Source of the DNA: Odobenus rosmarus divergens
Lineage: Eukaryota; Chordata; Mammalia; Carnivora; Odobenidae
Length of the DNA stretch: 64,000 bases
NCBI RefSeq assembly: GCF_000321225.1
Contig: NW_004450465.1
Coordinates: 95,561 to 159,560 of the forward strand
Direction: 5' to 3'
A program made the translations under genes and the position numbers. Below are positions 47,675-58,906 of the stretch, piece by piece; positions within the stretch are counted from its first letter, which is position 1; the number at the start of each line of letters is the position of its first letter. Below the pieces are notes generated by a model. It had not been told where the DNA came from. It saw nothing but the letters and a program-made list of their open reading frames with translations, and made no database searches.

Positions 47675-47820
47675 GCTTAGCCAATCACTGATGGTGCAAT
47701 CGGAGGCAATTTATGTAACTCAGTAAGCCTTAGTTTACTCATTTGTAAAATAAAGATACTCATAGTCCATCTTGTGGAGTTATTGGGAAAATAAGAAGTA
47801 ATGAGTGTTAGGCACTGATC
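47675..47820 (+). mobile_element. MIR, sense
   Basis: 'TAAGCCTTAGTTTACTCATT', 'TGTAAAATAAAGATACTCAT', 'GTGGAGTTATTGGGAAAATA' and 'TGTTAGGCACTG' match the MIR core and 3' part. Confidence 0.7.
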
Positions 47821-48487
47821 TTAAATTTATGTTGCTCATTTTGAGTTTTATAGACATGTATTTCCCATTGACCTATGACCACCAAAAGCCAAACCAGCTG
47901 CAAAATTTAAAACAAAAACATTTCCTGTGTTTAAATGGAAGTATCCCGTACCCTTACTCTCACTTTCAGCCTCCCTACCCCCCAACAAGGCAGAAGAATC
48001 TCACAGGATGAGACTAAAGAGTGAAACAAATGGACAATGATTTATGTTCAATCATCCATCTTCCTTTAAGCAAGCTGACCGAACAAGAATTCACATTTGC
48101 AATATCCTAAAGAGGGATACAAAGTTGTTAGGGAAGAGTTAGGTGAACAAACAGAGCAGAAACAGAAAGAAAGGGGTAAAGTATATCAGAGTCTAGGGAA
48201 CCCAGTCTGAAAAAAAGTGATTTGTAAACATGCATTCAATTCATATATGTAGCAAGCTACTTAGAGAATATGTGTGCAGTATAAACTTCCAAAGCAAAAA
48301 CTTTATCTTCTTATGACATTCAGTTATACTGAAGAGTATTCATCGTTCAATAAAAAATTTGCAAAGTAAGAATAGTTTTATATAAACCTGGCTCATAATT
48401 CAGTATGCCAAAGTACTTCAGGGATCTCTCTCTTTCCATATATATGTATGTATGTATCCGAAAAGAGAAGCTTAAATATTATCTGCT
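47821..48487. other. No recognised feature
   Basis: AT-rich unique-looking sequence with a short (ATGT)n stretch at 48440-48456. Confidence 0.4.
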
Positions 48488-48502
48488 CAAGCCTCTTAAT
48501 TT

Positions 48503-48716
48503 TATTTTTCTAAAGGTTATTTTATTTTATTCTTTTAAAGATTTTATTTATTTATTTGTCAGAGAGACAGAGACCACAAGCAGGGGGAGTGGCAGGCAGA
48601 GGGAGAAGCAGGCTCTCGGCCAAACAAGGAGCCCAATATGGGACTCGATCCCATGGCCCTGGGATCATGACCTGAGCCAAAGGCAGACCTTAACTGACCG
48701 AGCCACCCAGGTGTCC
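48503..48716 (-). mobile_element. Can-SINE, minus strand
   Basis: The reversed T-rich tail (48503-48565) is followed by a GACAGAGACC/GGGGGAGTGG segment and the reversed head ending CCACCCAGGTGTCC. The 15-bp target-site duplication CAAGCCTCTTAATTT is perfect (48488-48502 and 48717-48731). Confidence 0.95.
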
Positions 48717-48731
48717 CAAGCCTCTTAATTT

Positions 48732-49737
48732 CAGAGAAAAAAAAAATCTAAGCCCAGATTATTTATCATTTTCTAACTCACAGAGCTAGTTAGAAATGAG
48801 GAGTTCTGGTTCCCAGGTGGAAAAGACCATGCATCAGCAACCATGCCCTACATTCAGTCAATTCACTAGAAGCTTTGGTCCTGCTCCAAAATTGTTGATC
48901 CATGGCCATCAGGCAGGTCTCCTTTTCTCCTAATTCCACTCCCCCTCTCGCAACCAAGTTTAAAACTGGATCATCCAAAATTTCCCCACATGGCCAGTTT
49001 CCTAAATTCTCTTCAAGATTCTTCAATTAAATAATTTGCTTAAAGTTTTCTACTTAATGAAAAAACTCAACTCCAACCTCTAACAACTAGACTCCAGCCA
49101 AGATGAGTAATCAGGTGAAACTGAAAAGCAAGAGAGGACCTTGTTTAAGTCCTGAAGCAAGCATTCCCTGAGGGCAGAGGGTCAAATGGCTTAGCTAGAA
49201 GAACAGTGCCACCCTTTGGGGAAAGAGAGTTTGGTTCCTCAGATGCTTCTAAAATGGTATTTAAAGGAATGTTCTCAAACTGAGAACACTCATATTTAAT
49301 CCTCTCTCTTTCTTTTATTTTCATTTATTTTGCTGACATCAAGTACAGAGATTTAAATTTTGGGTTAGTCATAATCCTACTTCATGACATAGTCATCGCT
49401 GTTGCATTTAAGGCAAGGTCTGCTTTTAGTTAGTTAGTTTTTGAATTAATAATTTTTAATAATGTACTAAGCCTGATGGGCCCACCACACCCAAACAAAA
49501 GCAAGGCCCCTGGCCATAACCTCCATGCAGCCCATCCCACCCTATGTCCTTGCCTGGCCCCCACCCAGGATGACCTGGCTCATGCAGGCCTGGACCAGAT
49601 TTGAGGCACGATTGTCACAGGCAACAATATTTCTGAATGTTTTGTTATATTGAACTAACAGTTATTTTTCTAAGTATCACCACTGACCAATCCCATGATT
49701 TTCTGATAATTAAATTAAAGATTAAAATATGGAGAAG
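48732..49737. other. No recognised feature
   Basis: Includes a C-rich patch at 49476-49600 without a known family. No gene was recognised. Confidence 0.4.
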
Positions 49738-49990
49738 CAAGAAGGCAGTTTGGTTAAAGCCTTGAATTCTGGAATCAGACCACTTTGGGTTTAACTTCGA
49801 GGGTCACTACTTACTACCAGCACTTAACTTTCACCCTGGCAAGCTGTATAACCTCTTTAAGTTTCAATTTCATCATAATGAAGGACAACAGTAGCTAGTT
49901 TTGTGAGAATGTGCCCTTACAATCATGAAAACTGTCCTAGTGCTGGGCACAGGGAAAATGCTCGATATATGCAAGTTAGTATAATTTCTA
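49738..49990 (+). mobile_element. Near full-length MIR, sense
   Basis: The MIR order is almost complete: 'GCAGTTTGGTTAAAGCCTTG', 'TTCTGGAATCAGACCACTTT', 'GGGTTTAACTTCGAG', 'AGTTTCAATTTCATCATAAT', 'GTGCTGGGCACAGGGAAAAT', 'GCTCGATATATGCAAG'. Confidence 0.82.
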
Positions 49991-50129
49991 CCATTCTCTG
50001 GGAAACACTTTTTAAGTATTATGTTTAAAATGTATAGTAACAACATGTCATAAAACAAATTTCATGTCAATGTGGATCTTTAATTCCAAGAAGATGATCA
50101 CTGTTACTACATGTAATAATAACAATATG

Positions 50130-50295
50130 CTACATTTTTTAGGCTACATGGTTTTTAGAATGTTTTTACGTCATCATAATACATACATAAGAGTTTTATG
50201 AGGTATGTTGAGCAGGCAACATTATTTCAAATTAATACAGTTGAGATTCAGTGAAATTAAATAACTGGTAAAAGTGCGTGGCACACATATGCCTG
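50130..50295 (-). mobile_element. MIR fragment, antisense
   Basis: Reversed MIR text is weak but ordered: 'TTTACGTCATCATAATACAT', 'TTTATGAGGTATGTTGAG', 'GATTCAGTGAAATTAAATAA'. Confidence 0.45.
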
Positions 50296-50994
50296 AAATC
50301 ATCTGACATTCAATAATTTTGTTTGTCTTTGATCCCTCCATTTTGCTCTGAGAATGTGGGCAGTGTTTTAGGGACTCTCTCCTTTATGCTACCTGGTCAT
50401 ATTTTGTCACTTGGAGCAAGGTAGACACCTCTTTCCCAACGAAGGAAATATATCACATAGTTTCCTATCATGGACCATTTCTTTCAAAAGCCAAACACAC
50501 ACCAAAACATTTTCCTTAATTTATTTTTATTACTATTACCATTTATTGCATCCTGTTTATTGCAGAAAATATTTTAATTTCCTTGGAACCTGACATATGT
50601 CATTTGCCATTTCTCTTGTATTAATCAGCAAGTCGTCCAAAGCATTTGAATGGCCTTCAAATTCAGAAACAGCATTGTAAACTTTTCCTGAGCTGGAAGT
50701 GACTGGTCTAAATAGGCCTGTACTTCCTGATGTATCTTAATTTCTAGATTAATAAAGACTCTTGTCTACTCAGAGTTAAGAGCTTCATCATTTTATTTAT
50801 ACTATTTTATTTTCAAGTTGAATTAACATGAAAAACACCATTTTGTGAACAAGTCAAACTTCCTTTAGCTTGGCTAATATGAACAGACTTATATCAGTAC
50901 TTCAAAAATGTCTAATTTTACATTTAAGTGTTCAAGTCATTTCATTTATATTCTATTTTCCACATGACCATCAGAATTATATTTTATAATACAG
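50296..50994. other. No recognised feature
   Basis: AT-rich sequence without long frames. Confidence 0.4.
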
Positions 50995-51530
50995 TGTGTC
51001 AATCATCTACTAAAAAAGTTCTAATAGCTTTCATTGTTCTTTGAATAAAATTCAAATTCCTTTCCATGGTCTTCAAGGTATATATATCCTGGCTGTCCTC
51101 TCCCCTTCCAGCGTCCTTCCCACCATTATCTCCTCCCTCACTGCTCCACAGCCATTCTGATCTGTTTTCTAATCCTCCAACCCTCCAAGATCTCTCTTTC
51201 TTTAGAGCCTGTGCATTGGAAGTTCAAGATGGCAGGGTGCTTCTTGCCGTTCAATTCTCTGCTGGAATATCACCTATTCATAAAAGCTGTCTAGAGCACC
51301 CAATCTAGATTTTTCACCCTCCCAAACAACTCCCTGTGTTAGTCTTTGCATACATTACTTAAAATCATCTTTTTTGAGTTTATGGTTTCGTTTTCTGTCT
51401 ACCCCCATTAGAATATAACCTCAGTGAGAATAGTGAATTTGCATATCTTGTTTGCCACCAGCCCCCTAGCCTCTCTAAGAGTTCCTGGAATATAAGAAGT
51501 ACTCAATCAATACTTAATGAAAACACAAAT
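50995..51530 (+). mobile_element. L2 fragment, sense
   Basis: It spans the L2 ORF2 end and 3' part: 'TGAATAAAATTCAAATTCCT', 'CATGGTCTTCAAGGTATATA', 'ACTGCTCCACAGCCATTCTG', 'TTTAGAGCCTGTGCATTGG', 'ACCTCAGTGAGAATAGTG', 'AAGTACTCAATCAATACTTA'. Frames in it are decayed. Confidence 0.75.
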
Positions 51531-53625
51531 GTTGGGATGAATTGATAACACATCTATGGACAATAGCCTTAAATCTAAGTCTGTCTCACTCTGAACTCAC
51601 TCTCTCCCCACTTGCCTTCACGTTTTGGAAATGGTACAGTAAGTTGTGGTTCATTCCAGAGTCTATAGGGGTAGCTCTTCTTGTATTCCAGAGAACTAGA
51701 CCTTCTTGTTTGTGAGTTATATAGTCACAACTCTCATGCTTACCTGGCTTTCCCCAACAGGAAGACAATGCCAATACTTGCATATAAAAAAATGAGGCTT
51801 ATTAGAAAAAACTAGTAGATCAGACAAATGGGGTAAGAAATCTCACAGAACCAATGGAAAGGAAGAGCTTGACCTTTTCCTTTGAAACTCTACAGCTGGA
51901 TGAACAGTAAGTAGTACAAGAAAGCAGCAAAGGCTTACAACACATTTTAATCCAAATCCAAATATAACCCTGTGGATCTCATGAGATAGAGGAATGTATC
52001 TGAGATAACATGACAGAGGGACCACACTCCCTCATCCTCCACCCCAAGTCAAAGAACCAATTTCTGGAAAGTCCCCTGACCAATGAATGATTTAGAAGAG
52101 CAGGGCAAATCCTAGGACTATTCAAATCAAAATAGAAGTAGGGATTTTCCCAAGTCTAGATGAATATAAATTTCTAAATTGGGGCCAGGACTGCCCTCTT
52201 TTCTGAGAGCAAGTGGATGTTTCAGTTAGAATTCTGCTCCAAAGCAAGAAAATCTAAATTAATGATGTTCTTTAGAAACTAGACATTGATTTCTCTCTCA
52301 CAAAATCATCAGGGATCCAGGTTCCTTTCAACTTGCAACTCTGTCATTCTCAGGATGTGACTTTCTCCTCCTAATCCATATACCTGCTGGAACTCCAGCC
52401 ATCGTGTCTGCATTTTAGCCAATAGGAAAAAGGGAATAAGAAAAGCACACCACCTCCCTTCCAGAATATTTCCATTAAGTCATACACAACACCGCTGCTT
52501 ATTTCCCATTAGCCAAACCTTAGTCATGAAACCAAACCAGCTTCAAAAGGCCAAAAAATATTTAATCCAGGCAGCCATGATTGCAGCTACGAACGAGAAG
52601 TTCTAGTGAAAATGAAGAAACAGAACACGGATATTTGGTCTGAACTAGGGCTTCTGCTATACAGAACAAAACCATCTTCTGGGACTTTCTGTCCACAGTA
52701 CTGAGTCTTCTACTTGCCGCAGTTAGGAATCTCAAAAGGAGAGCTGAGCTTGGAGCCCTGCAGCATGCTCTTTGGGGTAAAACTGCTAGTGCTTATACTG
52801 CATCCAGCTCAGTGTGGGTTAGTATGAATGTAGGCTTGACACTATGAAGACAAATACAACAACTTGAGGGCATTGCTTATTGTAACCAAACCAAAGGAGA
52901 GTTTGTCTGCCCGATTCAACAGCAACTCAATAAAAACTGACACCAGGCTTTTGCAGTGAAGAAAGATAGGCTATTTATTGGTAGAGCATCATCCATGGGA
53001 ATGGGGAACTAATGCTGTAAGTCTCAGACTCCCTGATGGCTTGCAAGTGAAGGTTTTTAAGGGCAAAATTTGGGGCAGAAATCTCCTGAGAAGGTAGACA
53101 CCTTTGATTGGAAGACCATAAGTCATGCTAGCAGGTGTTCTCGTGCTACTTCATCTGGTACCCCAGGAAGTCTTCTCCATCCCAAGAGACTTAGAATCTG
53201 AAAAAAAATAGATGTCTTTATTATTTATGTTAGAGACTCCATTAGGTACATCTGGTGATTATATCTCTAGGGTAGTACTGGTTAGCTACTTGTCCTACAG
53301 GTTTCTTTGAATGATAAGCAAGCATTCCTATCCCTTGAGCCTAGGCCTATGTGTTTCTTGGCCAGTCTGGTTGTGCCTGGGGTTGATATGACCCCCACCT
53401 CCCTGTTGTTTATTCTTCCATCTGAACTGACAAGAAAAAAGTTGAAAATTTTTATTAAAAACTTAATTCCTATGATGTCATTTTATCAATGCACCTGGTA
53501 TAAAAAACTTAAGCATAAGGCTTTAATAGACATGAGACGTATTCCTTCCTGCTTACCTTTCCTTCTGTCTCTGTATCTCTTCTCTTGATGAGTAAGCAGT
53601 CTCAGAGTTTCAGGAATCACCAAAG
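51531..53625. other. Mostly unassigned, probably old retroelements
   Basis: The part 52215-52680 ('CACAAAATCATCAGGGATCC', 'GGAACTCCAGCCATCGTG', 'TTAGCCAATAGGAAAAAGGG') resembles a common ancient mammalian repeat I cannot name safely. The part 52930-53420 has an LTR-like polyadenylation signal on the minus strand (revcomp of 'CTATTTATTGG'). Confidence 0.35.
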
Positions 53626-53918
53626 AGAGGGATCAGCAAACTATTGTCGGCTGGCCAAATTTAACCCACTGCTTATTTTTAGAAATAAAGTTTTATGAGA
53701 GCACAGACAATGGAACATATTAAAAGTCTAATTCCTCACTATGGACTTACACTATCTAAAGTTTTATTGGAGCACAGTCACATCTATTCACCTATATATT
53801 GTCTATGGCTGTTTTCATTCTGTAATAGCAAAACTGAGTAGTGACAGAGATCGTTTGGCCCACAAAACCTGAAATACTTCTATGTGGCCATTTTACAGGA
53901 AAGGTTCACCAATCCCTG
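53626..53918 (-). mobile_element. hAT-like DNA transposon fossil (copy B)
   Basis: It has matching ends (AGGGATCAGCAAAC on the left; GTTCACCAATCCCTG on the right) that form degenerate terminal inverted repeats. Its interior is the reverse of copy A at 41801-42018 ('TATTGTCTATGGCTGTTTTC', 'GGCCATTTTACAGGAAAGG'). An internal segment around 'AAGTTTTAT' occurs twice (53688-53710 and 53758-53780), pointing to an internal duplication. Confidence 0.72.
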
Positions 53919-55384
53919 ACTTCCGGTCTTGGACCAGGAAATACTTTAGAAATGACCCAGTGCATGGGTTCCCATCTTTGATCCTTCAAAAAATATAATA
54001 CTTCTTTCCCCCCCATCCAGTGCCTTTTGTCTTAAAAGATTGTATCTACCAAAATAAACTTGTTAATTAAATAATTTAATGCACATAATGACTTTCTATC
54101 AGAATAGCTGCTCAGCACAGGACAACTGGTGGGGCCACATTAAGCTGCTATTGTTATTGCCATAAAAAATAAAGAGACAGTTTTATGCAGACACTGTGCC
54201 CTAATTGAGGAGGACATAATGGATTTCAACTAAACTTTATTTAAGATACATTAAGGTTTTTGGATTCCCTTGACATTCTAAAGGACTCAGGGGAGTTTGG
54301 AGCCCCCAGTTTGAGAATTACATAGGTGTAGAAACCAACCTAGAGGAGGCTCTTGCTCAATCTCACCAAGTAAGATTTAATAGTAAGACCCAGGTGTTCA
54401 GACTCATCTTTCTCTTTATTGCCTTGCCTACTGCCTGAATGTGTAAGAAACCAGGAAATAATGGGTTAGTCTCCTACTCCCTCACTAAATATACACCAGT
54501 AAACAATATGGATTCCTCAGAGAGTTGGGGCCCTCACAGAAAGATCAGGTTGGGTCTGAACCTTGAAAAACCAATAAATCTCTTGGAAGGGATTTTCTTT
54601 AAAAAAAGAAAGACAGGAAAAAATATACTATTTTAAAATGTTAATGGAGAGTCAGTCTGTTTGAACACCTAACTTTCTAAGCACAACATATCTAAAGTAC
54701 CCTTAATTATTACCAGAGTAAAACAACTGTTGGAGTCTTCTGCACTCTCCCAAGGAATTCAGGCGATTCTTTGGGATAGCTTCTTCTCCTTCTCAACATC
54801 ACATTCTGCCCCTCCCGCCCCCATTTTACCCATTTGGCAAGAAACGCATTCTTGTTACTGTGGTCTTCTCTCCCTACAGCATTGAAAATTTGCTGAATAA
54901 TTTGTTCAAGTTACCAGGAGTGATTCCAACTCTATCCTCCACATTCACTGGCAACTTTGGAAGTGTTTTGCCTGGAAACAGGATTAAGCCTTTTACTAGT
55001 TGGATTGGGAAAAGGCCACACAAATTCCTTGGCAAAGAAGTCTCAGAATCAAACTCTTTTATTTCTCACTTTAAATGTGTTATAGAGTTTTTGTTGTTGT
55101 TGTTCTTTTGTAGTTCATTATTCCATTTAGAAATAAAATGTCAGCAAAGTGACAATAAGCATTATTGAAGAATCCTTTACTGTTTTAATTTACTGGGGAT
55201 ACAAATAGAAAATAGAAACCAACAAAAAAAGAGATTTTCCCCTTTAAATGATCCAGAAATTGTAATACTAAGAAACTCCAATGATCACCTAATTCAACCT
55301 CCTAGAGAAGAAGACATTTGGCTAGTATGGTCAAGGACTTGGCCAAGTTCTGGAAGGAAGGTCTCTGAAGAGGAAACAAGGAGA

Positions 55385-55515
55385 ACTGGGTATTAGTAAC
55401 TGTAAGACTACGGATAAGTGACCACTGCTTTTCTCATTCATAAAATGAGAGAAAGAAGAAGACCTTGGAGAACATCTCCATCTGTTCAACTCCAAGACTC
55501 CATGACTTTGGTGAG
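55385..55515 (+). mobile_element. MIR-like fragment, sense
   Basis: 'GACTACGGATAAGTGACCAC', 'TGCTTTTCTCATTCATAAAA' and 'TCTCCATCTGTTCAACTCCA' are arranged as in MIR-type elements. Confidence 0.4.
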
Positions 55516-55894
55516 ACTCTAGGCCATTCTTAGACTCTATGGCTCCTGATCTGCAGTTCAGTGATATTTCTGCTAAATCATACAGTTACTTTCTCAGATT
55601 TGATCAAAGTAATCAAAATGGATGGACAGCTGTCTCCATAATCCATCTACATGTATTCTTTAATAATACCATTGTATAATTATTTAATACTTATAATTTT
55701 AATAATTTATACACCTAGCATCTCAATTAATTTCATTCATGTATTAAATATTAGACCAATTGTTTTCAAGTAACTGCCAATGATCAGCACTATAAAAAAT
55801 GTTAGGGAAAAATTCTTGAAGATGACAAGTTCTCTACCCTCAAGAAATAGGTAATCTGTATATGAATGGGTAAATATTTTTCTCTCTCTCTGAT

Positions 55895-55985
55895 AGATGA
55901 GGTAAGAGACACAGGAAGAAGTGAATGATTCACCACGGCCACACATAGAGAATGAGGCAAACTTTAAGCTAGAGCTGAGGGCTCC
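55895..55985 (-). mobile_element. MIR fragment, antisense
   Basis: 'GATGAGGTAAGAGACACAGG', 'TTCACCACGGCCACACA' and 'TTTAAGCTAGAGCTGAGG' follow the reversed MIR core. Confidence 0.45.
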
Positions 55986-56161
55986 TGGCTGTTATTCACA
56001 TGGTCTCATCACCAAATTCAATTAGGCTTGCCTGATGCATTTTTTTCATAGCATCCCTCCACCCACTATCATATGTAATACAAAATAAAAACAATACTTA
56101 ACTCTAACACAAAACTTTCACATAAACTAAAATTAAAACTGCTTCAAAACAGTACAATTCT

Positions 56162-56370
56162 TTTATTTTATTTTATTTTAATTTTTTAAAGATTTTATTT
56201 ATGTATTTGAGAGAGAGAGAAAGCACAAGCAGGGGGAGCAGCAGAGGGAGAGGGAGAAGCAGGCTTCCCACGGGGCAGGGAGCCCGATTCAGGGCTCGAT
56301 CCCAGGACCCTGGGATCATGACCTGAGCTGAAGGCAGACGTTTAACCGACAAAGCCACCCAGGCACCCCC
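56162..56370 (-). mobile_element. Can-SINE, minus strand
   Basis: The reversed (TTTTA)n tail, GAGAGAG tract and head ending CCACCCAGGCACCCCC are well preserved. The 17-bp target-site duplication CAAAACAGTACAATTCT is perfect (56145-56161 and 56371-56387). Confidence 0.96.
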
Positions 56371-56387
56371 CAAAACAGTACAATTCT

Positions 56388-58276
56388 GAGTTCAGGCTAG
56401 AATAAAACTGGAACAAAAAACAGTGATGTAAAAAAAAACACATGTTCATAACTAAATTCTTTAACTGCTTTAAGTATGTGTTCTTAGGATTGAGAAAGAA
56501 CAATTTTTGGTCCAGTCCCAGTGCCTCATAACTCTGTCCTAAACCATTCCCAGGAAAAATGACAAAAACTCTGATTGATGAATTTGGAAATTCTGCTTAT
56601 TTGAATCTTTTCATTTACCTCTTCTATTTTTGATAGTTTTCTGAATCATTTTGTGAGCCCAGTGCTCTAGGAACGTTTAATTGTCTGAATCTCAAGAGCT
56701 CTTGCAAACAAGCCCCTTATAACTGTGACGTGCTACTATCTAAAGCAAACCCTGTACATGAAAGATCTTATCCTTTGTGAAGAATAGGAAATATAACTTT
56801 ATACCTGAAGATTATCTCAACAATTAAAAACATTGAAATAATCATTTGAAGATTTATATACCATCTATATCTGTCAAATTTGTAGATAATGTCTATATAC
56901 TGTCAAATTTCTAGATATTGACAACTTCCACAGTTGTTTGGGTTATCCTGTTCATTTTTCTCATAAAACTTTTGCATAAAATTATAGGTCTGCCTGATGT
57001 TATATAGTCAATGTCTTGACCAGGGAATATTTGTTACAACCATAAATTATGCTATAGCAGCAATGTGGGTTCTTTATTAACTTAAACACAAACAATTAAA
57101 AAACAAAATATGCAAAGAACACTTTTCATCATCATTAAATGTCATGAAATAATTTTTTCCAATTTGTTATAACTGCCTATGAAATTTAAAAAAGAACAAA
57201 AAACATCATTGAATTATTTTGTGTGAGATGTATTCTATAATACTTTTAAACTAGATTCAAAAAAAATCATGCCTGTACAGTAATAATTGGCTGAAAAATC
57301 CAATTATATTGATTATTTCTTATACCTTAACCTATTTCACATATTCTTAACTACAGTAAATGTGTTTTTATTGCTTTTTAAAAATTACAGTATGTTTTAA
57401 AATTCTATTCAAAATGCAAATGTTCCTGGCATTAGAGAATTAAGGAAATACTAATTCAAAGACAAAAGTTTTCCATTTAGTTCAAAGTTGCCCTTTAGCC
57501 TTTAACCTGCAATCATTTTATCTGTGATTAAAAAAATACAAGAAAAGAAATACCAAAAAATATCAGTATGCTTGTGAGACATTTTTGCCTGTAACTTTTC
57601 AGTGTCTAATGGAAACATTGCTTTCTATAGATTTTATTTCAATGAAAGTCACCTTTTTTGGATGCTTTTAGATTTGTATGCTTTGAGGTTTGTGCACATA
57701 GACATATTTCCATTTCTTTCTATACCTTGGTAAAATGAAAACATGGTATTGTCCCTATAGCTCTGAGGCACCATTCATATCAAAGTCTAGTTCAGTCACT
57801 TCAAATGACAGTAAACTTCCCCTCATCTTTCCTGTTTTCCTCCCCTTCTTACACTACACTTTGGTGTCTCTCAAAGAAAGCCCATATCATAACTTTAATT
57901 CAGCTAATCCAAAATGCTACATTATCAAAATGTTCCACTTGGGATAAATAATCCACAAATCTAGCCTTGAGCCTACAAGGAAAACCATGGTGGTTTGTCC
58001 TCAGGTAAAAGGAGAAATAGCCATAAGTTGTTCTTTTCAAACCATCCGTTAGCATTAAACTTGATTCTCAGAGAATGCTTAGGGGTAAGTGGCATACACA
58101 AAAAGAGATTCCACAAGCTAGGATGAACAAACTCTGTGTATGCACTATACGTATGAATATTTCCCCTATTTTAAGATGAACTTCCATTCTCCCCAAAAGA
58201 AAAGATGCTTTTATTTATCAACCTTTGTAGTATGAATTCTGCTTACTACAGATCCAAATTACTTTGGAATCATACT
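56388..58276. other. No recognised feature
   Basis: AT-rich, unique-looking. The 70-codon frame at 57735-57947 has no recognisable features. Confidence 0.4.
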
Positions 58277-58322
58277 CAGTGATTCTCAACCTTCACTTTA
58301 AACATTCATTTAGGAGCTTTTA

Positions 58323-58535
58323 ATTTTTAAAAAAAGATTTATTTATTTATCTTAGAGAGAGAGCAAGGGAGAAGGGCAGAGGGAGAGGGAGAGAGAAACC
58401 CAAGCAGACTCTGTGCAGAGAGCAAAGCCCCATTCAGGGCTCGATCTCACAACCCTGAGATCATGACCCTGAGATCATGACCTGAGCCAAAACCAAGAGT
58501 CAGTGCTTAACTCACTGCACTACCCAGGTGCCCCC
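58323..58535 (-). mobile_element. Can-SINE, minus strand (first of a tandem pair)
   Basis: It shows the reversed tail AAAAAAAGATTTATTTATTT, GAGAGAG tract and head ending CTACCCAGGTGCCCCC. Flanks TTAGGAGCTTTTA at 58310-58322 and 58538-58550 are the target-site duplication. The segment CCCTGAGATCATGA is duplicated in tandem near 58453-58480. Confidence 0.94.
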
Positions 58536-58550
58536 ACTTAGGAGCTTTTA

Positions 58551-58763
58551 TTTATTTTTATTTTTTTATAAGATTTTGTTTATTTATTTGTCAGACTGAG
58601 AGAAAGAGAGAGAGAGAGCACAAGCAGGGGGAGTGGCAGGCAGAGGGAGAAGTAGGCCCCCTGCTGAGCAAGGAGCCTGATATGGGACTCAATCCCAGGA
58701 CCCTGGGGTCATGACCCAAGCCGAAGGCAGATGCTCAACCAACTAAGCCACCCAGGCGTCCCG
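58551..58763 (-). mobile_element. Can-SINE, minus strand (second of a tandem pair)
   Basis: It has the reversed tail, GAGAGAG tract and head ending CCACCCAGGCGTCCCG. Flanks ACTTAGGAGCTTTTA (58536-58550) and ACTTAGGAGATTTTA (58764-58778) differ by one base. It inserted at the right-hand duplication of the preceding SINE. Confidence 0.94.
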
Positions 58764-58906
58764 ACTTAGGAGATTTTAAATCCAGCAGAAGCCTTGGTTT
58801 CATTCAAAGATTCATTCTCATTGGTTCAGGGTGCAATCTGAGTATGGTTATTTTTTTCAAAGTTCAAGGGATGTGTGTCATTTGCAGCCAGGATTAAGAA
58901 CCAGTG

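Larger units (their letters stand above)
53919..56144. other. Mostly unassigned, with small MIR-like pieces and one exon-like segment
   Basis: It holds the acceptor-preceded open segment from 54880 (see findings), MIR-like fragments at 55385-55515 and 55895-55985, and otherwise AT-rich sequence. Confidence 0.35.
58277..58906 (+). mobile_element. MER5A-type hAT-Charlie MITE, split by two SINEs
   Basis: The ends CAGTGATTCTCAAC (58277-58290) and TTAAGAACCAGTG (58894-58906) are the terminal inverted repeats. The element body is 58277-58322 plus 58764-58906, about 190 bp in all, the usual MER5A size. Internal text such as 'TTTAGGAGCTTTTAA' and 'TTCAGGGTGCAATCTGAG' fits the family. MER5A is nearly palindromic, so strand is tentative. 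Confidence 0.75.

Noticed and set aside
48405..48728. 107-codon open frame on the plus strand
   Set aside because: Most of it is the antisense of a Can-SINE (48503-48716) with its T-rich tail. The frame is open only because of the repeat's composition.
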